From: Pseudooceanicola marinus
Lineage (GTDB): Bacteria > Pseudomonadota > Alphaproteobacteria > Rhodobacterales > Rhodobacteraceae
DNA length: 64,000 nt
Assembly (NCBI RefSeq): GCF_020177265.1
Contig: NZ_JAIVMC010000001.1
Location: forward strand, 1-64,000
Reading direction: 5' to 3'
Below are positions 33,740-42,654 of this stretch, one piece after another (positions within the stretch are counted from its first letter, which is position 1; every line of letters begins with the position of its first letter). Both the position numbers and the translations under genes were made by a program. Below the pieces are notes generated by a model. The model was not told the origin of the DNA, made no database searches, and worked only from the letters and a program-made list of their open reading frames with translations.

Positions 33740-34561
33740 TCAGCGGAAAGGCTCGTTGAGCCGCAGGAGCCGGCGATGAAATGCCGGGATCTGATCCGCG
33801 TCGATCAGGCCCGCCTGGCGGGCACTGGCGAAGACCTGGGCCGTGTTGCGGCCAAGATGTTCATAGACGACACGGGCCGCGCGCGGCCCCGACGCCGCCT
33901 CGCGGATGGTGCGGGTGGTGTAGCCTTCCCAGAAATTGTTGTCGAAGGCCGCTACCCGGGCAAGGAAGTTGAAAGAACAGGTCACCGAACCACGGCGCGA
34001 CACCAGGGCGGCAACGCCCTGTTCCTGCGCCATCAGCAGGCCGCGGAACTCGCGGGTCTGCGGGTCGTCGGGCAGACCCTGCTGGCGCATCGCCTCGCGG
34101 GCCTCGAAACCGCGCAGGAAGGTGAACCCGTCCTCGCGCGAAACATGCACGAGGCCCAGAACGGCCTTCTCGCTGTCGATGAAGCTGACCCGGGTGAAGC
34201 GGTAGAATCCGGAGGGGAACATCTGCTCATCTACCAGCGTGGCCGCCCGGCCCAGGTACTCGGCGATGATGGGATGGCTCAGCAGGTCCTGGTTGGCCGG
34301 CTTCACCTCGTTCACCGGCTCCAGCAGGATACGGGCGTCGGTGCCGAAGAACTGGCAGATGCGGTGCAGGACGTCCGGACGCGGGAAGCTCTCTCCGGAG
34401 AGATAGCGATTGTACTGCGTGCGGTTGATGCCCAGCTCGCGGCACAGGCCTGCGATGGACGGGTACTGGCTGCTGAGCTGGCGCAGATTCGCACCGAAGA
34501 TGCCGCGGATTTCGACCGGCTTCAGGTCGGACTGATCGGTTTTGAAACCTAGGCTAACCAC
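33740..34561 (-). CDS. XRE-type helix-turn-helix transcriptional regulator
   Basis: This 273-residue protein has an N-terminal Cro/CI helix-turn-helix (about residues 20-75, ELGINRTQYNRYLSGESFPR as recognition region) and a C-terminal domain of about 180 residues with no recognised ligand motif (GFYRFTRVSFIDSEKAVLGL, SRRGSVTCSFNF). It resembles a Rhodobacterales-specific regulator group. It is divergent from a small hypothetical gene across an operator-rich region, so autoregulation is likely (inferred). Confidence 0.82.
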   Translation of the reverse strand: MVSLGFKTDQSDLKPVEIRGIFGANLRQLSSQYPSIAGLCRELGINRTQYNRYLSGESFPRPDVLHRICQFFGTDARILLEPVNEVKPANQDLLSHPIIAEYLGRAATLVDEQMFPSGFYRFTRVSFIDSEKAVLGLVHVSREDGFTFLRGFEAREAMRQQGLPDDPQTREFRGLLMAQEQGVAALVSRRGSVTCSFNFLARVAAFDNNFWEGYTTRTIREAASGPRAARVVYEHLGRNTAQVFASARQAGLIDADQIPAFHRRLLRLNEPFR

Positions 34562-34637
34562 TTGTTATCTCTCCGGACGTGCGTTGATGGCGTCTGCTCA
34601 TCATTATTCCACTGATCGTGTCTTCTTCTTCCTTGAT

Positions 34638-34657
34638 GTGACGCGAAAAGACGTCAC
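34638..34657. promoter_or_regulatory. Inverted repeat in XRE upstream region
   Basis: GTGACG (34638-34643) and CGTCAC (34652-34657) form a dyad with eight bases between. It is followed by CGTCA direct copies near 34674 and 34683. The position suits an operator for the XRE regulator or the divergent gene. Confidence 0.45.
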
Positions 34658-34732
34658 GCATGTTTCTCTATAACGTCATTTCGTCATTGATGCGACACAA
34701 AAACAGACACCACGACACGGAAAGGCCTATGT

Positions 34733-34748
34733 AAAAGCGCGCGCTTTT
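34733..34748. promoter_or_regulatory. Perfect 16-bp palindrome
   Basis: AAAAGCGCGCGCTTTT is a perfect palindrome about 50 bases before the hypothetical gene at 34799. It may be an operator or a hairpin in the leader. Confidence 0.4.
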
Positions 34749-34798
34749 CACTCATCCTGAACCGAGGGTAAACGCGTCTTCAATTCACGGGGAAGCCA

Positions 34799-35179
34799 AT
34801 GTTCGGGATAGTTCTGTGGAGTGCGGCCGAGAACGACAGGGCGGTGGTCTGGTGCGAAGATCACGGGGATCTGGCGTTTTTCCGAGCGGAATCAATGGGT
34901 AACAAGGGGGCGCGGCCGCATCTTGATGCCGGCGATCTGCTTCAGTTCGAGCTGAATGAGCGGGGCGACATGCGGCTGGTGGAGAACCCGCGCGTGGTTG
35001 CCGAGGAACACTACCCGTCTCTGGCCTGCAAGTTGCGCGAAGTGGGCGAGATCCGCCCGAAAGCTGGCGCCAGGTCGCATCCGACGCCGCCCGGCGACAA
35101 CGGGCGCCCGATCGTGGTGCCTTTCCCTGGCAAGGCCCAGCGTGACGCGAAAAAGCGTCAGAAAGGGCGCATGGCCTGA
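34799..35179 (+). CDS. Conserved hypothetical protein (126 aa)
   Basis: A soluble protein starting MFGIVLWSAAENDRAVVWCE, with a compact beta-like first half (CEDHGDLAFF, GDLLQFEL) and a basic disordered tail (KAQRDAKKRQKGRMA). The first half looks like a small OB/cold-shock-type barrel, but this is not certain. A GGGGAAG site precedes the ATG. Regulated expression is suggested by the operator-like sites upstream. Confidence 0.65.
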   Translation: MFGIVLWSAAENDRAVVWCEDHGDLAFFRAESMGNKGARPHLDAGDLLQFELNERGDMRLVENPRVVAEEHYPSLACKLREVGEIRPKAGARSHPTPPGDNGRPIVVPFPGKAQRDAKKRQKGRMA

Positions 35180-35225
35180 GCGGCATGGCGTCGCCCGGTG
35201 GGCAGGCGCAGCGATGTGCCAAACG

Positions 35226-35255
35226 AAAAGCCGCGCGAGGCCCGCGCGGCTTTTG
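35226..35255. terminator. Bidirectional terminator
   Basis: AAAAGCCGCGCG (35226-35237) pairs perfectly with CGCGCGGCTTTT (35243-35254). It ends both the hypothetical gene and the ilv operon. Confidence 0.88.
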
Positions 35256-35309
35256 CTGTTTTTGGGGCTGTGACCGGGGGCGGGACCAGACCCCGCCGCC
35301 GGATTGCCG

Positions 35310-35873
35310 TCAGCTTTCGCCGCGCGACAGCGCCGCGACGCCGGTACGGGCCAGTTCAGCCAGACCCAGCGGGCGCATCAGCTCGGCGAAGGCGTCGATC
35401 TTGTCCGGCGTGCCGGTCAGTTCGAAGGTAAAGCTGGTCAGGGTGGAATCCACCACCTTGGCGCGGAAGATGTCCGCCAGGCGCAGCGCCTCGACCCGCT
35501 TGTCGCCGTCGCCCGCGACCTTGATCAGCGCCAGTTCGCGTTCCACCGTTGGGCCCTCGACGGTCAGGTCGTTGACCTGGTGGACCGGCACGATGCGCCC
35601 CAGCTGGGCCTTGATCTGTTCGATCACCTGCGGCGTGCCGCGGGTGACGATGGTGATGCGGGACCGCTTGCCGGTATGATCCACCTCGGCCACCGTCAGG
35701 CTTTCGATGTTGTAGCCGCGACCCGAGAACAGGCCGATGACCCGTGCCAGCACGCCCGCCTCGTTGTCCACGACCACCGCCAGCGTGTGCTGTTCGATCG
35801 TGTCCGAGAAGGTGGGGCGTAGATTGTAGGCCGAATGGCTCGTCGAGCCTTTTTTCAGTTTCAGAGCGTTCAT
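35310..35873 (-). CDS. ilvN: Acetolactate synthase small (regulatory) subunit
   Basis: This 187-residue regulatory subunit activates the catalytic subunit and gives valine feedback inhibition. An N-terminal ACT domain (about 28-100) has HTLAVVVDNEAGVLARVIGLF with the ligand-contact GRGYNIESL, and a C-terminal ALS-SSU domain (about 115-180) follows. It lies 66 bases after the large-subunit gene (same strand) and is also called ilvH in enteric bacteria. Confidence 0.94.
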   Translation of the reverse strand: MNALKLKKGSTSHSAYNLRPTFSDTIEQHTLAVVVDNEAGVLARVIGLFSGRGYNIESLTVAEVDHTGKRSRITIVTRGTPQVIEQIKAQLGRIVPVHQVNDLTVEGPTVERELALIKVAGDGDKRVEALRLADIFRAKVVDSTLTSFTFELTGTPDKIDAFAELMRPLGLAELARTGVAALSRGES

Positions 35874-35939
35874 CTTCTTTCCTCCGAAGGAGATCCGTTG
35901 AGACGGCAGGGCGGGGGGACCCGCCTTACCTTCGGTTCA

Positions 35940-37694
35940 TCACACCAGCACGGCGCCGCCGGCCTGGATGGCGCCTTCGGTCGAGGCGTCGCCAAGCAGC
36001 ATCTCGTTATGCGCCTTGCCCGAGGGGATCATCGGGAAGCAATTCTCGTGTTTCTCCACCAGGCAGTCGAAGATCACCGGGCCGTCGTAATTGATCATCT
36101 CCATGATCGCATCGTCCAGATCGGCGGGGTCGGAACACTGGATCCCCTTGGCGCCGAAGGCCTCGGCCAGCTTGACGAAATCGGGCAGGCTTTCCGACCA
36201 GCTCGACGAATAGCGTTCGCCGTGCAGCAGCTGCTGCCACTGGCGCACCATGCCGAGGCGTTCGTTGTTGAGGATGAACTGCTTCACCGGCAGGCCGTAC
36301 TGCATGGCCGTACCCATTTCCTGCATGTTCATCAGCCAGGACGCCTCGCCGGCGACGTTGACGACCAGCGCGCCCGGATGCGCCTGCTGCACGCCCACGG
36401 AGGCGGGGAAGCCATAGCCCATGGTGCCCAGGCCGCCAGAGGTCATCCAGCGGTTCGGGTCGTCGAAATGCAGGAACTGCGCGGCCCACATCTGGTGCTG
36501 GCCGACCTCGGTGGTGATGTAGCGATCCATCCCCTTGGTCAGGGCCTCCAGCCGCTCCAGCGCGTACTGGGGTTTGATGACCGTTTCCGAGTTTTTGTAG
36601 GCCAGACAGTTCTTCGTCTTCCAGCCCTCGATCTTCTGCCACCACTTGGCCAGCGCCTCGCGGTCCATCTTGCGGCCGCGGGCCTTCCAGACGCGCAGCA
36701 GGTCTTCCAGCACGTGGGCCACGTCGCCGACGATCGGGAAATCGACGTGGATGATCTTGTTGATCGAACTGGGGTCGATGTCGATATGGGCCTTCACCGA
36801 ATGCGGCGAGAAGGCATCGGTGCGGCCGGTGATCCGGTCGTCGAAGCGGGCGCCGACGCAGATCATCAGATCGCAGTCGTGCATCGCCATGTTCGCCTCG
36901 TAGAGGCCGTGCATGCCAAGCATCCCCAACCACTTGTCGCCTGAGGCCGGGTAGGCGCCAAGGCCCATCAGGGTCGAGGTGATCGGCGCGCCGGTGGCCT
37001 CCACCAGTTCGCGCAGAAGCTGGCTCGCCGCGGGGCCGGAGTTGATGACGCCGCCGCCGGTGTAGAAGACGGGCTTCTTGGCGGTTTCCAGCGCGGCGAC
37101 CAGCTCGGTGATTTCCTCCATGTCGCCCTTCACGGGCGGCTGGTAGCGGAACTCCGAGGCTTTCGGCTTGGCGGTGTAGGTGCCGGTGGCGAACTGCACG
37201 TCCTTGGGGATGTCGACCAGGACGGGGCCCGGACGGCCGGAGGTGGCGACATGGAAGGCGGCATGCAGCAGGCGCGGCAGGTCCTCGGTATCCTGGACCA
37301 GCCAGTTGTGCTTGGTGCAGGGACGGGTGATGCCGACGGTGTCGGCTTCCTGGAAGCCGTCGGTGCCGATCATGAAGGTGGGGACTTGGCCCGACAGGAC
37401 GATCAGCGGAATGGAATCCATCAGCGCATCGGTCAGGCCCGTCACGGCGTTGGTCGCGCCAGGGCCGGAAGTCACCAGGGCCACGCCCGGCTTGCCGGTG
37501 GAGCGCGCATAGCCTTCGGCGGCATGCACCGCGGCCTGTTCGTGACGCACCAGGATGTGGCGAATGTCGTTCTGCTGGAAGATCTCGTCATAGATCGGCA
37601 GGACGGCCCCGCCGGGATAGCCGAATACCGTGTCCACACCCTGATCCCTCAGGGCCTGGACCACCATTTTCGCACCGCTCATCTGACGTGCCAT
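35940..37694 (-). CDS. ilvI: Acetolactate synthase large subunit
   Basis: This 584-residue ThDP/FAD enzyme forms acetolactate or acetohydroxybutyrate in valine, leucine and isoleucine synthesis. The catalytic Glu is in RHEQAAVHAAEGYA, TSGPGATN follows, and the central FAD region is near VGARFDDRITG. The ThDP/metal loop reads GEASWLMN where many enzymes have GDGSF or GDASF, but the Asn is kept. The longer open frame starts inside the attenuator, so the ATG at 37694 is used. Expression is controlled by the upstream leader. Confidence 0.94.
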   Translation of the reverse strand: MARQMSGAKMVVQALRDQGVDTVFGYPGGAVLPIYDEIFQQNDIRHILVRHEQAAVHAAEGYARSTGKPGVALVTSGPGATNAVTGLTDALMDSIPLIVLSGQVPTFMIGTDGFQEADTVGITRPCTKHNWLVQDTEDLPRLLHAAFHVATSGRPGPVLVDIPKDVQFATGTYTAKPKASEFRYQPPVKGDMEEITELVAALETAKKPVFYTGGGVINSGPAASQLLRELVEATGAPITSTLMGLGAYPASGDKWLGMLGMHGLYEANMAMHDCDLMICVGARFDDRITGRTDAFSPHSVKAHIDIDPSSINKIIHVDFPIVGDVAHVLEDLLRVWKARGRKMDREALAKWWQKIEGWKTKNCLAYKNSETVIKPQYALERLEALTKGMDRYITTEVGQHQMWAAQFLHFDDPNRWMTSGGLGTMGYGFPASVGVQQAHPGALVVNVAGEASWLMNMQEMGTAMQYGLPVKQFILNNERLGMVRQWQQLLHGERYSSSWSESLPDFVKLAEAFGAKGIQCSDPADLDDAIMEMINYDGPVIFDCLVEKHENCFPMIPSGKAHNEMLLGDASTEGAIQAGGAVLV

Positions 37695-37760
37695 CTTGCT
37701 TCTCCGTCTGTCGCCGCAGGGGCGGCTTCTCCTCACACCGCGGGCCGGGCCGCGGACAAT

Positions 37761-37790
37761 AAAAAACCCCCGGGGGACAATCCGGGGGCG
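37761..37790 (-). terminator. ilv attenuator hairpin
   Basis: On the minus strand CCCCCGG (37788-37782) and CCGGGGG (37773-37767) form a hairpin followed by six Ts (37766-37761). It sits between the leader peptide and the acetolactate synthase gene. A competing pairing of GGCGCGTGGG (in the leader, 37835-37826) with CCCATGCGCC (37796-37787) could act as antiterminator. Confidence 0.75.
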
Positions 37791-37818
37791 CATGGGATCC
37801 TGATAGGGTTTCCGGCTT

Positions 37819-37866
37819 TCACCGGCCCACGCGCCAAGCTCCTACAATAATTACTAGTGCGGTCAT
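37819..37866 (-). CDS. ilv leader peptide (attenuation)
   Basis: A 15-residue open frame, MTALVIIVGAWRVGR, has five consecutive branched-chain codons (Leu-Val-Ile-Ile-Val). AAGGAG lies about ten bases before the ATG and the terminator hairpin begins about 30 bases after the stop. Stalling at scarce Leu/Val/Ile tRNA should favour readthrough into acetolactate synthase. This is the classic transcription-attenuation layout, known for ilv operons in Proteobacteria. Confidence 0.85.
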   Translation of the reverse strand: MTALVIIVGAWRVGR

Positions 37867-38120
37867 GTCCCGAGGGCTCCTTCAGTCGTGAGAGGAGGAA
37901 TAGGAGGTCGGTGGGGCGAGGTCAATGGCTAATCCTGTAGAAAAATGTCGCGAAGGGCCGGTTTTATTTCCGAAAGTTGCGTGTGCCGCCGGGAATCTTT
38001 GCGCGGGCCGGCAGGCGGGGCCGGGGAACGGTGCCCCGGCCGCCTCTGCGATGCGACTCCCCCTCGGGATACTTCCAGCAAATAGGAGAGCCGGGACGGC
38101 GCGGTGCCCGGCGGCGGGGC

Positions 38121-38777
38121 TCAGAAACTCCTGCCCGGGGCCTGCAGCACGCCATGTTCCATCGCATAGCGGGTCAGCCCGGCGGTGGAGGAGATGCCCA
38201 GCTTCTTCTTCAGGTTCTTGCGATGCGTCTCGACCGTGCGCACGGAGATGTCGAGGGCGATGGCGACTTCCTTGTTCGACTTGCCCTGGGCCAGCTGCAG
38301 CAGGATCGTCTGTTCGCGGTTGGTTAGGTGACCGGCACCGCGCGGCGGCGCCAGAGAGCCCTGGGCGCCGGTGCAGAGATAGCGTTCGCCCTGCATCACC
38401 ATGTCGATCGCCGTCTTGATCTCATCCGTCGGCACGTCCTTCAGGATGTAGCCAAGCGCCCCGTGGTCCAGCGCGGTGGAGATATATTCGGGGCTGTCGT
38501 GCATCGACAGGATCAGGATCTTCAGCCAGGGGTGTTCCTCCAGCAGGATCTCGCAGGCGGTCAGCCCGCCCATCTCGGGCATGTTGAGATCCAGCAGGAT
38601 CACGTCGGGCCGGACGTCCTCCACCGCGTCGATGATCGCCCGGCCGTTGCGATAGGTGCCCACCACGGCGATGTCGGGGAAACTGTCGAGGATCGCCTCG
38701 ATCCCCTCGGCCACCATGGGGTGGTCGTCGACGATGGCGACGCGGATCATCTGCGGTGTCTCGGGCGTGTCGGTCAT
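38121..38777 (-). CDS. NarL/LuxR-type response regulator
   Basis: This 218-residue protein has a receiver domain (acidic pair in IVDDHPMV, phospho-Asp in VILLDLNMPEMGG, K in ILKDV) and a LuxR-type helix-turn-helix at about 150-212 (LTNREQTILLQLAQGKSNKEVA, ISVRTVETHRKNL). It overlaps the kinase gene upstream by four bases. The pair faces a TRAP transporter operon 0.3 kb away, which is the likely target (inferred). Confidence 0.92.
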   Translation of the reverse strand: MTDTPETPQMIRVAIVDDHPMVAEGIEAILDSFPDIAVVGTYRNGRAIIDAVEDVRPDVILLDLNMPEMGGLTACEILLEEHPWLKILILSMHDSPEYISTALDHGALGYILKDVPTDEIKTAIDMVMQGERYLCTGAQGSLAPPRGAGHLTNREQTILLQLAQGKSNKEVAIALDISVRTVETHRKNLKKKLGISSTAGLTRYAMEHGVLQAPGRSF

Positions 38778-40255
38778 GCGGTGTCCTTCGTTGCGTCGGG
38801 CTTTTGCGGGCGCGTCGGGCGGTCCTGGGTGTCGAGATCGGGAGAGGCGGCGTCGATCACCTTGGACAGGGGCACGGTGACCTCGATCCGGGTGCCATGG
38901 TCCGGGCCGGACCGCTGGCCGCTGATATGCAGGGTGCCGCCCATCTGGTCGACCCGTTCCTGCATGTTGCGCAGGCCCATGCCGCGCGCCTCATCGGCAT
39001 GGGGCGGCAGGCCGCGACCGTTGTCATGGATCTTCAACGTGGCGCCTGATCGGTGGCCGCGCAGGTCCATCTCCACCCGGGTCGCGCCGGAATGGCGTTC
39101 GACATTGGTCAGCGCCTCCTGGGCGATGCGGTAGAGACCGATCTTGGCATCATTGTGCAGCCGGTTGCGGAAGACGACGGTGGTGAACTCGGTCTCGATG
39201 CCTGTGCGGGCGCCGAAATCCTCCACCAGGGCCTTCAGCGCGGGGCCGAGGCCCAGATCGTCCAGCACCCCCGGGCGCAGGTCGCGGGAGATCCGGCGCA
39301 CCTCCTGGATGGCGCCGGACAGGCTGTCCATGCCCCGGTCCAGCTGCTCGCCGGCCCGCGCGTCCCCGGCATCGAGCCGGCGCCGCGCGGCGTCGAGGGC
39401 GTATTTCACCCCGACGAGGAGCTGCGAGATACCGTCGTGCAATTCCCGCGCGACCCGGCCGCGTTCCTCTTCCTGGGCGTCGAAGACCCGTTGCGTCAGC
39501 GCCGTCAGCTTGGCGTCCGCCAGGCGGCGTTCGCGGATGTTGATCAAGAGGCCGGAGGCGAAGACCAGCACCAGCGCGGCGGCGGTGATCGCCCCGATGT
39601 AGAGGAAGGTACGCTGCACCCGCGCCTCCACGTCGGCGCGGGCGGCGGCGGTGGTGGCCAGCACGTCGTCGATGAAGACGCCGGTGCCCATGGCCCATTT
39701 CCATGAATGCAGCGCCGTGACGTAGGAGACCATCAGCGCCTCTTCCCCGGTGTCCGGCTTGGGCCAGAGGTGGGTGACATAGCCGGTGCCCTCGCGTGCG
39801 GTCTCGATGAACTCGCGCACCACGTATTTGCCGTTGCCGTCGCGCAGGTCCCACCAGTTTTCACCGATCATGTCGGTCTGGCGCGGCGACACCAGGTTGG
39901 TGCCGTCGTAGTCGTAGACGAAGAAGAAGCCCTCGTTGCCGTAGATCATAGCCGACAGGATCTGCTTCACCGTTTCCTGCGCGGACAGGTCGTCCGGCCC
40001 GGCCATGCCGTAGACCCGGTTCAGCCCGTTGCGCGCTTGGTCGACGTAGTTGCGCAGCTCTGCCTGCTTGGCCAGGATCATCTGCCGTTCCAGCGCCGCG
40101 ATCTCGCGTTCGGCCAATTCGCGCGACTGGGCCTGCACCAGGATCGAGATCGCGGCCACGGCCAGGATCAGCGGCAGGGTGGCCAGAAGGAAGAGCTTCT
40201 GGCCGTAGGTCAGGCTGATGCGGGACAGAAGGGGCCGGGGGGCAGGGCGGGGCAT
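38774..40255 (-). CDS. Cache-domain sensor histidine kinase (HisKA_3)
   Basis: This 493-residue inner-membrane kinase has transmembrane helix 1 at about 17-38, a periplasmic single Cache domain at about 40-210 (GFFFVYDYDGTNLVSPRQ, typical of carboxylate-sensing caches), helix 2 at about 218-240, then a NarX-type dimerisation domain with phospho-His in VARELHDGISQLL and an ATPase with DNGRGLP and GMGLRNMQERV. It probably senses a small organic acid. Start ATG 40255; earlier codons are low-complexity. Its partner overlaps it downstream. Confidence 0.9.
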   Translation of the reverse strand: MPRPAPRPLLSRISLTYGQKLFLLATLPLILAVAAISILVQAQSRELAEREIAALERQMILAKQAELRNYVDQARNGLNRVYGMAGPDDLSAQETVKQILSAMIYGNEGFFFVYDYDGTNLVSPRQTDMIGENWWDLRDGNGKYVVREFIETAREGTGYVTHLWPKPDTGEEALMVSYVTALHSWKWAMGTGVFIDDVLATTAAARADVEARVQRTFLYIGAITAAALVLVFASGLLINIRERRLADAKLTALTQRVFDAQEEERGRVARELHDGISQLLVGVKYALDAARRRLDAGDARAGEQLDRGMDSLSGAIQEVRRISRDLRPGVLDDLGLGPALKALVEDFGARTGIETEFTTVVFRNRLHNDAKIGLYRIAQEALTNVERHSGATRVEMDLRGHRSGATLKIHDNGRGLPPHADEARGMGLRNMQERVDQMGGTLHISGQRSGPDHGTRIEVTVPLSKVIDAASPDLDTQDRPTRPQKPDATKDTA

Positions 40256-40573
40256 AGGACGGGTCGGGGACCTTTCGGCGCGGCGGCCGCGAAGGCCGGT
40301 GTCGGGGCGGCGCACGCGGCACAGGGCAGGGCGGCCGGGTGATTCCTCTCCCGTGGGTCACGGGGCGTTTATCCCACAAATAGCGGCGCAGCGGGGCAAG
40401 GAAAACCGTGTGACCTGGTGTTCACGCCCGCGTGTTCGGGTATTTTCTGCAAAGATTGCGGGCGAACTACGTAATCTTTGGTATTTCGCGGTTTCGGGGC
40501 TGCGGCTAGGGTCCACTGCACTGAGGACGTCTCTCCGGGAGGGAGAGGCGGGGACACATGGGGAGGAGCCCAA
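40256..40573. other. Divergent control region, kinase / TRAP operon
   Basis: This 318-base region holds the inverted repeat at 40451-40479 and a good ribosome site before the TRAP binding protein. No gene is seen. Confidence 0.5.
40451..40479. promoter_or_regulatory. Operator-like dyad before the TRAP operon
   Basis: AAAGATT (40451-40457) and AATCTTT (40473-40479) are perfect inverted repeats. A TACGTA palindrome (40468-40473) abuts the right arm. About 95 bases before the TRAP start, it is a candidate site for the NarL-type regulator next door. Confidence 0.5.
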
Positions 40574-41659
40574 ATGGATCGTCGTTCTTTTCTGAAAACT
40601 TCCGCCATCGGCGGGGGGGCTGCCGCAGCCGCATCGCTGGCCGCACCGGCCGTCGCGCAGGGTCAGGTCAAGCTGACCATGGTGACCACCTGGCCACGCG
40701 GCCTGGCGGGCGTCTGGGACTCGGTTGAGCGTTTCGTCAACAATGTCAACGAGATGTCGGGCGGCTCCATGGTCGTCGAGGCAAAGGCTGCCGGCGAACT
40801 GGTGGGGGCACTGGAAGTGTTCGACGCCGTGACCGCGGGCCAGGCCGACATGTACCACGGCGCGGATTACTATTTCGTCGGTCAGCATCCCGCCTGGGCC
40901 TATTTCACCACCGTGCCCTTCGGCATGACCGCCCCGGAAATGATGACCTGGTACTATGCCAACGGTGGTATGGCGCTGCATCACCAGCTGGGCGAGATCT
41001 TCGGCCTGAAGTCCTTCCTGGCCGGTCAGACCGCGGCCCAGGGCGGCGGCTGGTTCCGTGACCCGATCAACTCGGCCGATGATTTCAAGGGGCTGAAGTT
41101 CCGCATGCCGGGCCTCGGTGGCCAGGCGCTGTCGAACCTGGGCGCCTCCGTGCAGGTGCTGCCGGGCGGCGAGATCTACCAGGCGCTGTCCACCGGCGCG
41201 CTGGACGGGACCGAGTGGATCGGCCCGTGGTCGGATGAGAAGCTGGGCCTGCAGGAAGTCTGCAAGAACTACTATCCGGCCGGTTTCCATGAGCCGGGCG
41301 CCGCGCTCTCCGTGGCCTGCAACCTCTCCGTCTTCGAGGGCCTGACCCCGGAACAGCAGAAGATCATCGAAGTGGCCGCGGCGGAAGCGCATCAGCATAA
41401 CTACGCGCTGTTCATCGCCAACAACGGCCCGGCGCTGGATCGTCTGCGCTCGACCGGCATCCAGGTGCAGGAATTCCCAGACGACGTCTGGGACGCCTAT
41501 GGCTCCGCCTCGAAAGAGGTGCTGGACGGCTTCATGGATGACGAGATCTTCGCCGAGATCCGCAACTCCGCCGAAGCGTCGATGGCCTCGGCCTCTGGCT
41601 GGATGAGCGTGTCGGACAGCGCCTACACCGCGCAGCGGAACCGCGTCCTGGGCGGCTGA
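40574..41659 (+). CDS. dctP: TRAP transporter substrate-binding protein (DctP family, TakP-like)
   Basis: This 361-residue periplasmic binding protein has a twin-arginine signal peptide MDRRSFLKTSAIGGG, unusual for TRAP but known for the TakP-type group, with cleavage after APAVAQ (about residue 29). The ligand Arg is in GLKFRMPGLGG and the LPGGEIYQALSTGALDGTEW segment matches the alpha-keto acid/lactate binders. A Na+ and carboxylate ligand is likely; the exact substrate is not determined. GGGAGGAG precedes the start. It is first in a P-Q-M operon. Confidence 0.9.
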   Translation: MDRRSFLKTSAIGGGAAAAASLAAPAVAQGQVKLTMVTTWPRGLAGVWDSVERFVNNVNEMSGGSMVVEAKAAGELVGALEVFDAVTAGQADMYHGADYYFVGQHPAWAYFTTVPFGMTAPEMMTWYYANGGMALHHQLGEIFGLKSFLAGQTAAQGGGWFRDPINSADDFKGLKFRMPGLGGQALSNLGASVQVLPGGEIYQALSTGALDGTEWIGPWSDEKLGLQEVCKNYYPAGFHEPGAALSVACNLSVFEGLTPEQQKIIEVAAAEAHQHNYALFIANNGPALDRLRSTGIQVQEFPDDVWDAYGSASKEVLDGFMDDEIFAEIRNSAEASMASASGWMSVSDSAYTAQRNRVLGG

Positions 41660-41747
41660 TCCGCGCCATCGGCAACATGATCCGGGCTGCGCACCGACGC
41701 CGGTGCGCAGCCCTTCCTGACAAAGAATATCGAGGTGGGGGGACAGG

Positions 41748-42641
41748 ATGCTCGACGGGCTCATCTGGTTCGTGACGCAGATCGGTCTTGGCTTTTACCA
41801 CATTGCCCTTGCGGTGACCCAACCGGGGCTGTGGCTGGACTGGTCTGACAAGGAAGCGCTGATCCGCTTCATCTATTACGGCGGCTCGGTCGAGCTGTTC
41901 TTCGCCGTCTTCGACATCTTCCTGCTGGTGACCCTGGCTGGTCTGCTCTACCGGCCCTTCATGTGGGGCTGCGTGCGGGTGCTGGAAGGCTTCGGCAATG
42001 CCGTGGGCCGTACCGCCGCCTGGGCCGGCCTGATCATGGTGGCGCAGCAGATCCTGATCGTCTTCCTGCAATCCATCTTCCGGCTGGGCGAGATCACCAT
42101 CGCGCCGCTCGGCATCGGGTTCACCCAGTCGGTGGGCTGGTACGCCGAGGGGCTGAAGCTGTGGAACGCCGCCGTGGTCGCGCTTTGCGTGGCCTATGCC
42201 TTCGTGCAGGGCTCCCACGTGCGGGTCGATCTGGTCTATGCCGCCATCGGCCACCGCGCCAAGCGCGCCGTGGATATGTTCGGCGCGCTCTTCTTCATGA
42301 TCCCCGTGGCGGTGCTGACCTGGATGTATTCCTGGTTCTTCCTCTGGCGCCACCTGATCACGCCCAAGGTCTCGGCCAGTGACCAGCTGGAGATGATGCT
42401 GCGCAAATCCCGGATCGTGAAATGGAACGTGGAAACCATCGGCTTCAGCCCCGACGGCTTCAACGCCTACTTCCTCTTCAAGATCCTCATCCTGTGCTTC
42501 GTCGCCCTGGTCTTCGTCCAGGCGGTGGCCTTCCTCTACCGCTCCTACCTGGAGTTCGTGGAAGGCGAGGAAAGCGCGGGCAAATACCTGGATCTCGACA
42601 CGCTCGGGTCCGGAGAAGAAGCCTACGAAGGCACGCACTGA
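41748..42641 (+). CDS. dctQ: TRAP transporter small permease (DctQ family)
   Basis: This 297-residue inner-membrane protein is larger than usual for DctQ (about 160-220). About five or six hydrophobic helices include the DctQ-type segment FVQGSHVRVDLVYAAIGHRAKR near the middle. An N-terminal extension (about 90 residues) and a C-terminal tail add to the core. It lies between the binding protein (89 bases) and the large permease (13 bases). Confidence 0.88.
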   Translation: MLDGLIWFVTQIGLGFYHIALAVTQPGLWLDWSDKEALIRFIYYGGSVELFFAVFDIFLLVTLAGLLYRPFMWGCVRVLEGFGNAVGRTAAWAGLIMVAQQILIVFLQSIFRLGEITIAPLGIGFTQSVGWYAEGLKLWNAAVVALCVAYAFVQGSHVRVDLVYAAIGHRAKRAVDMFGALFFMIPVAVLTWMYSWFFLWRHLITPKVSASDQLEMMLRKSRIVKWNVETIGFSPDGFNAYFLFKILILCFVALVFVQAVAFLYRSYLEFVEGEESAGKYLDLDTLGSGEEAYEGTH

Positions 42642-42654
42642 GGGAACCTGACAC

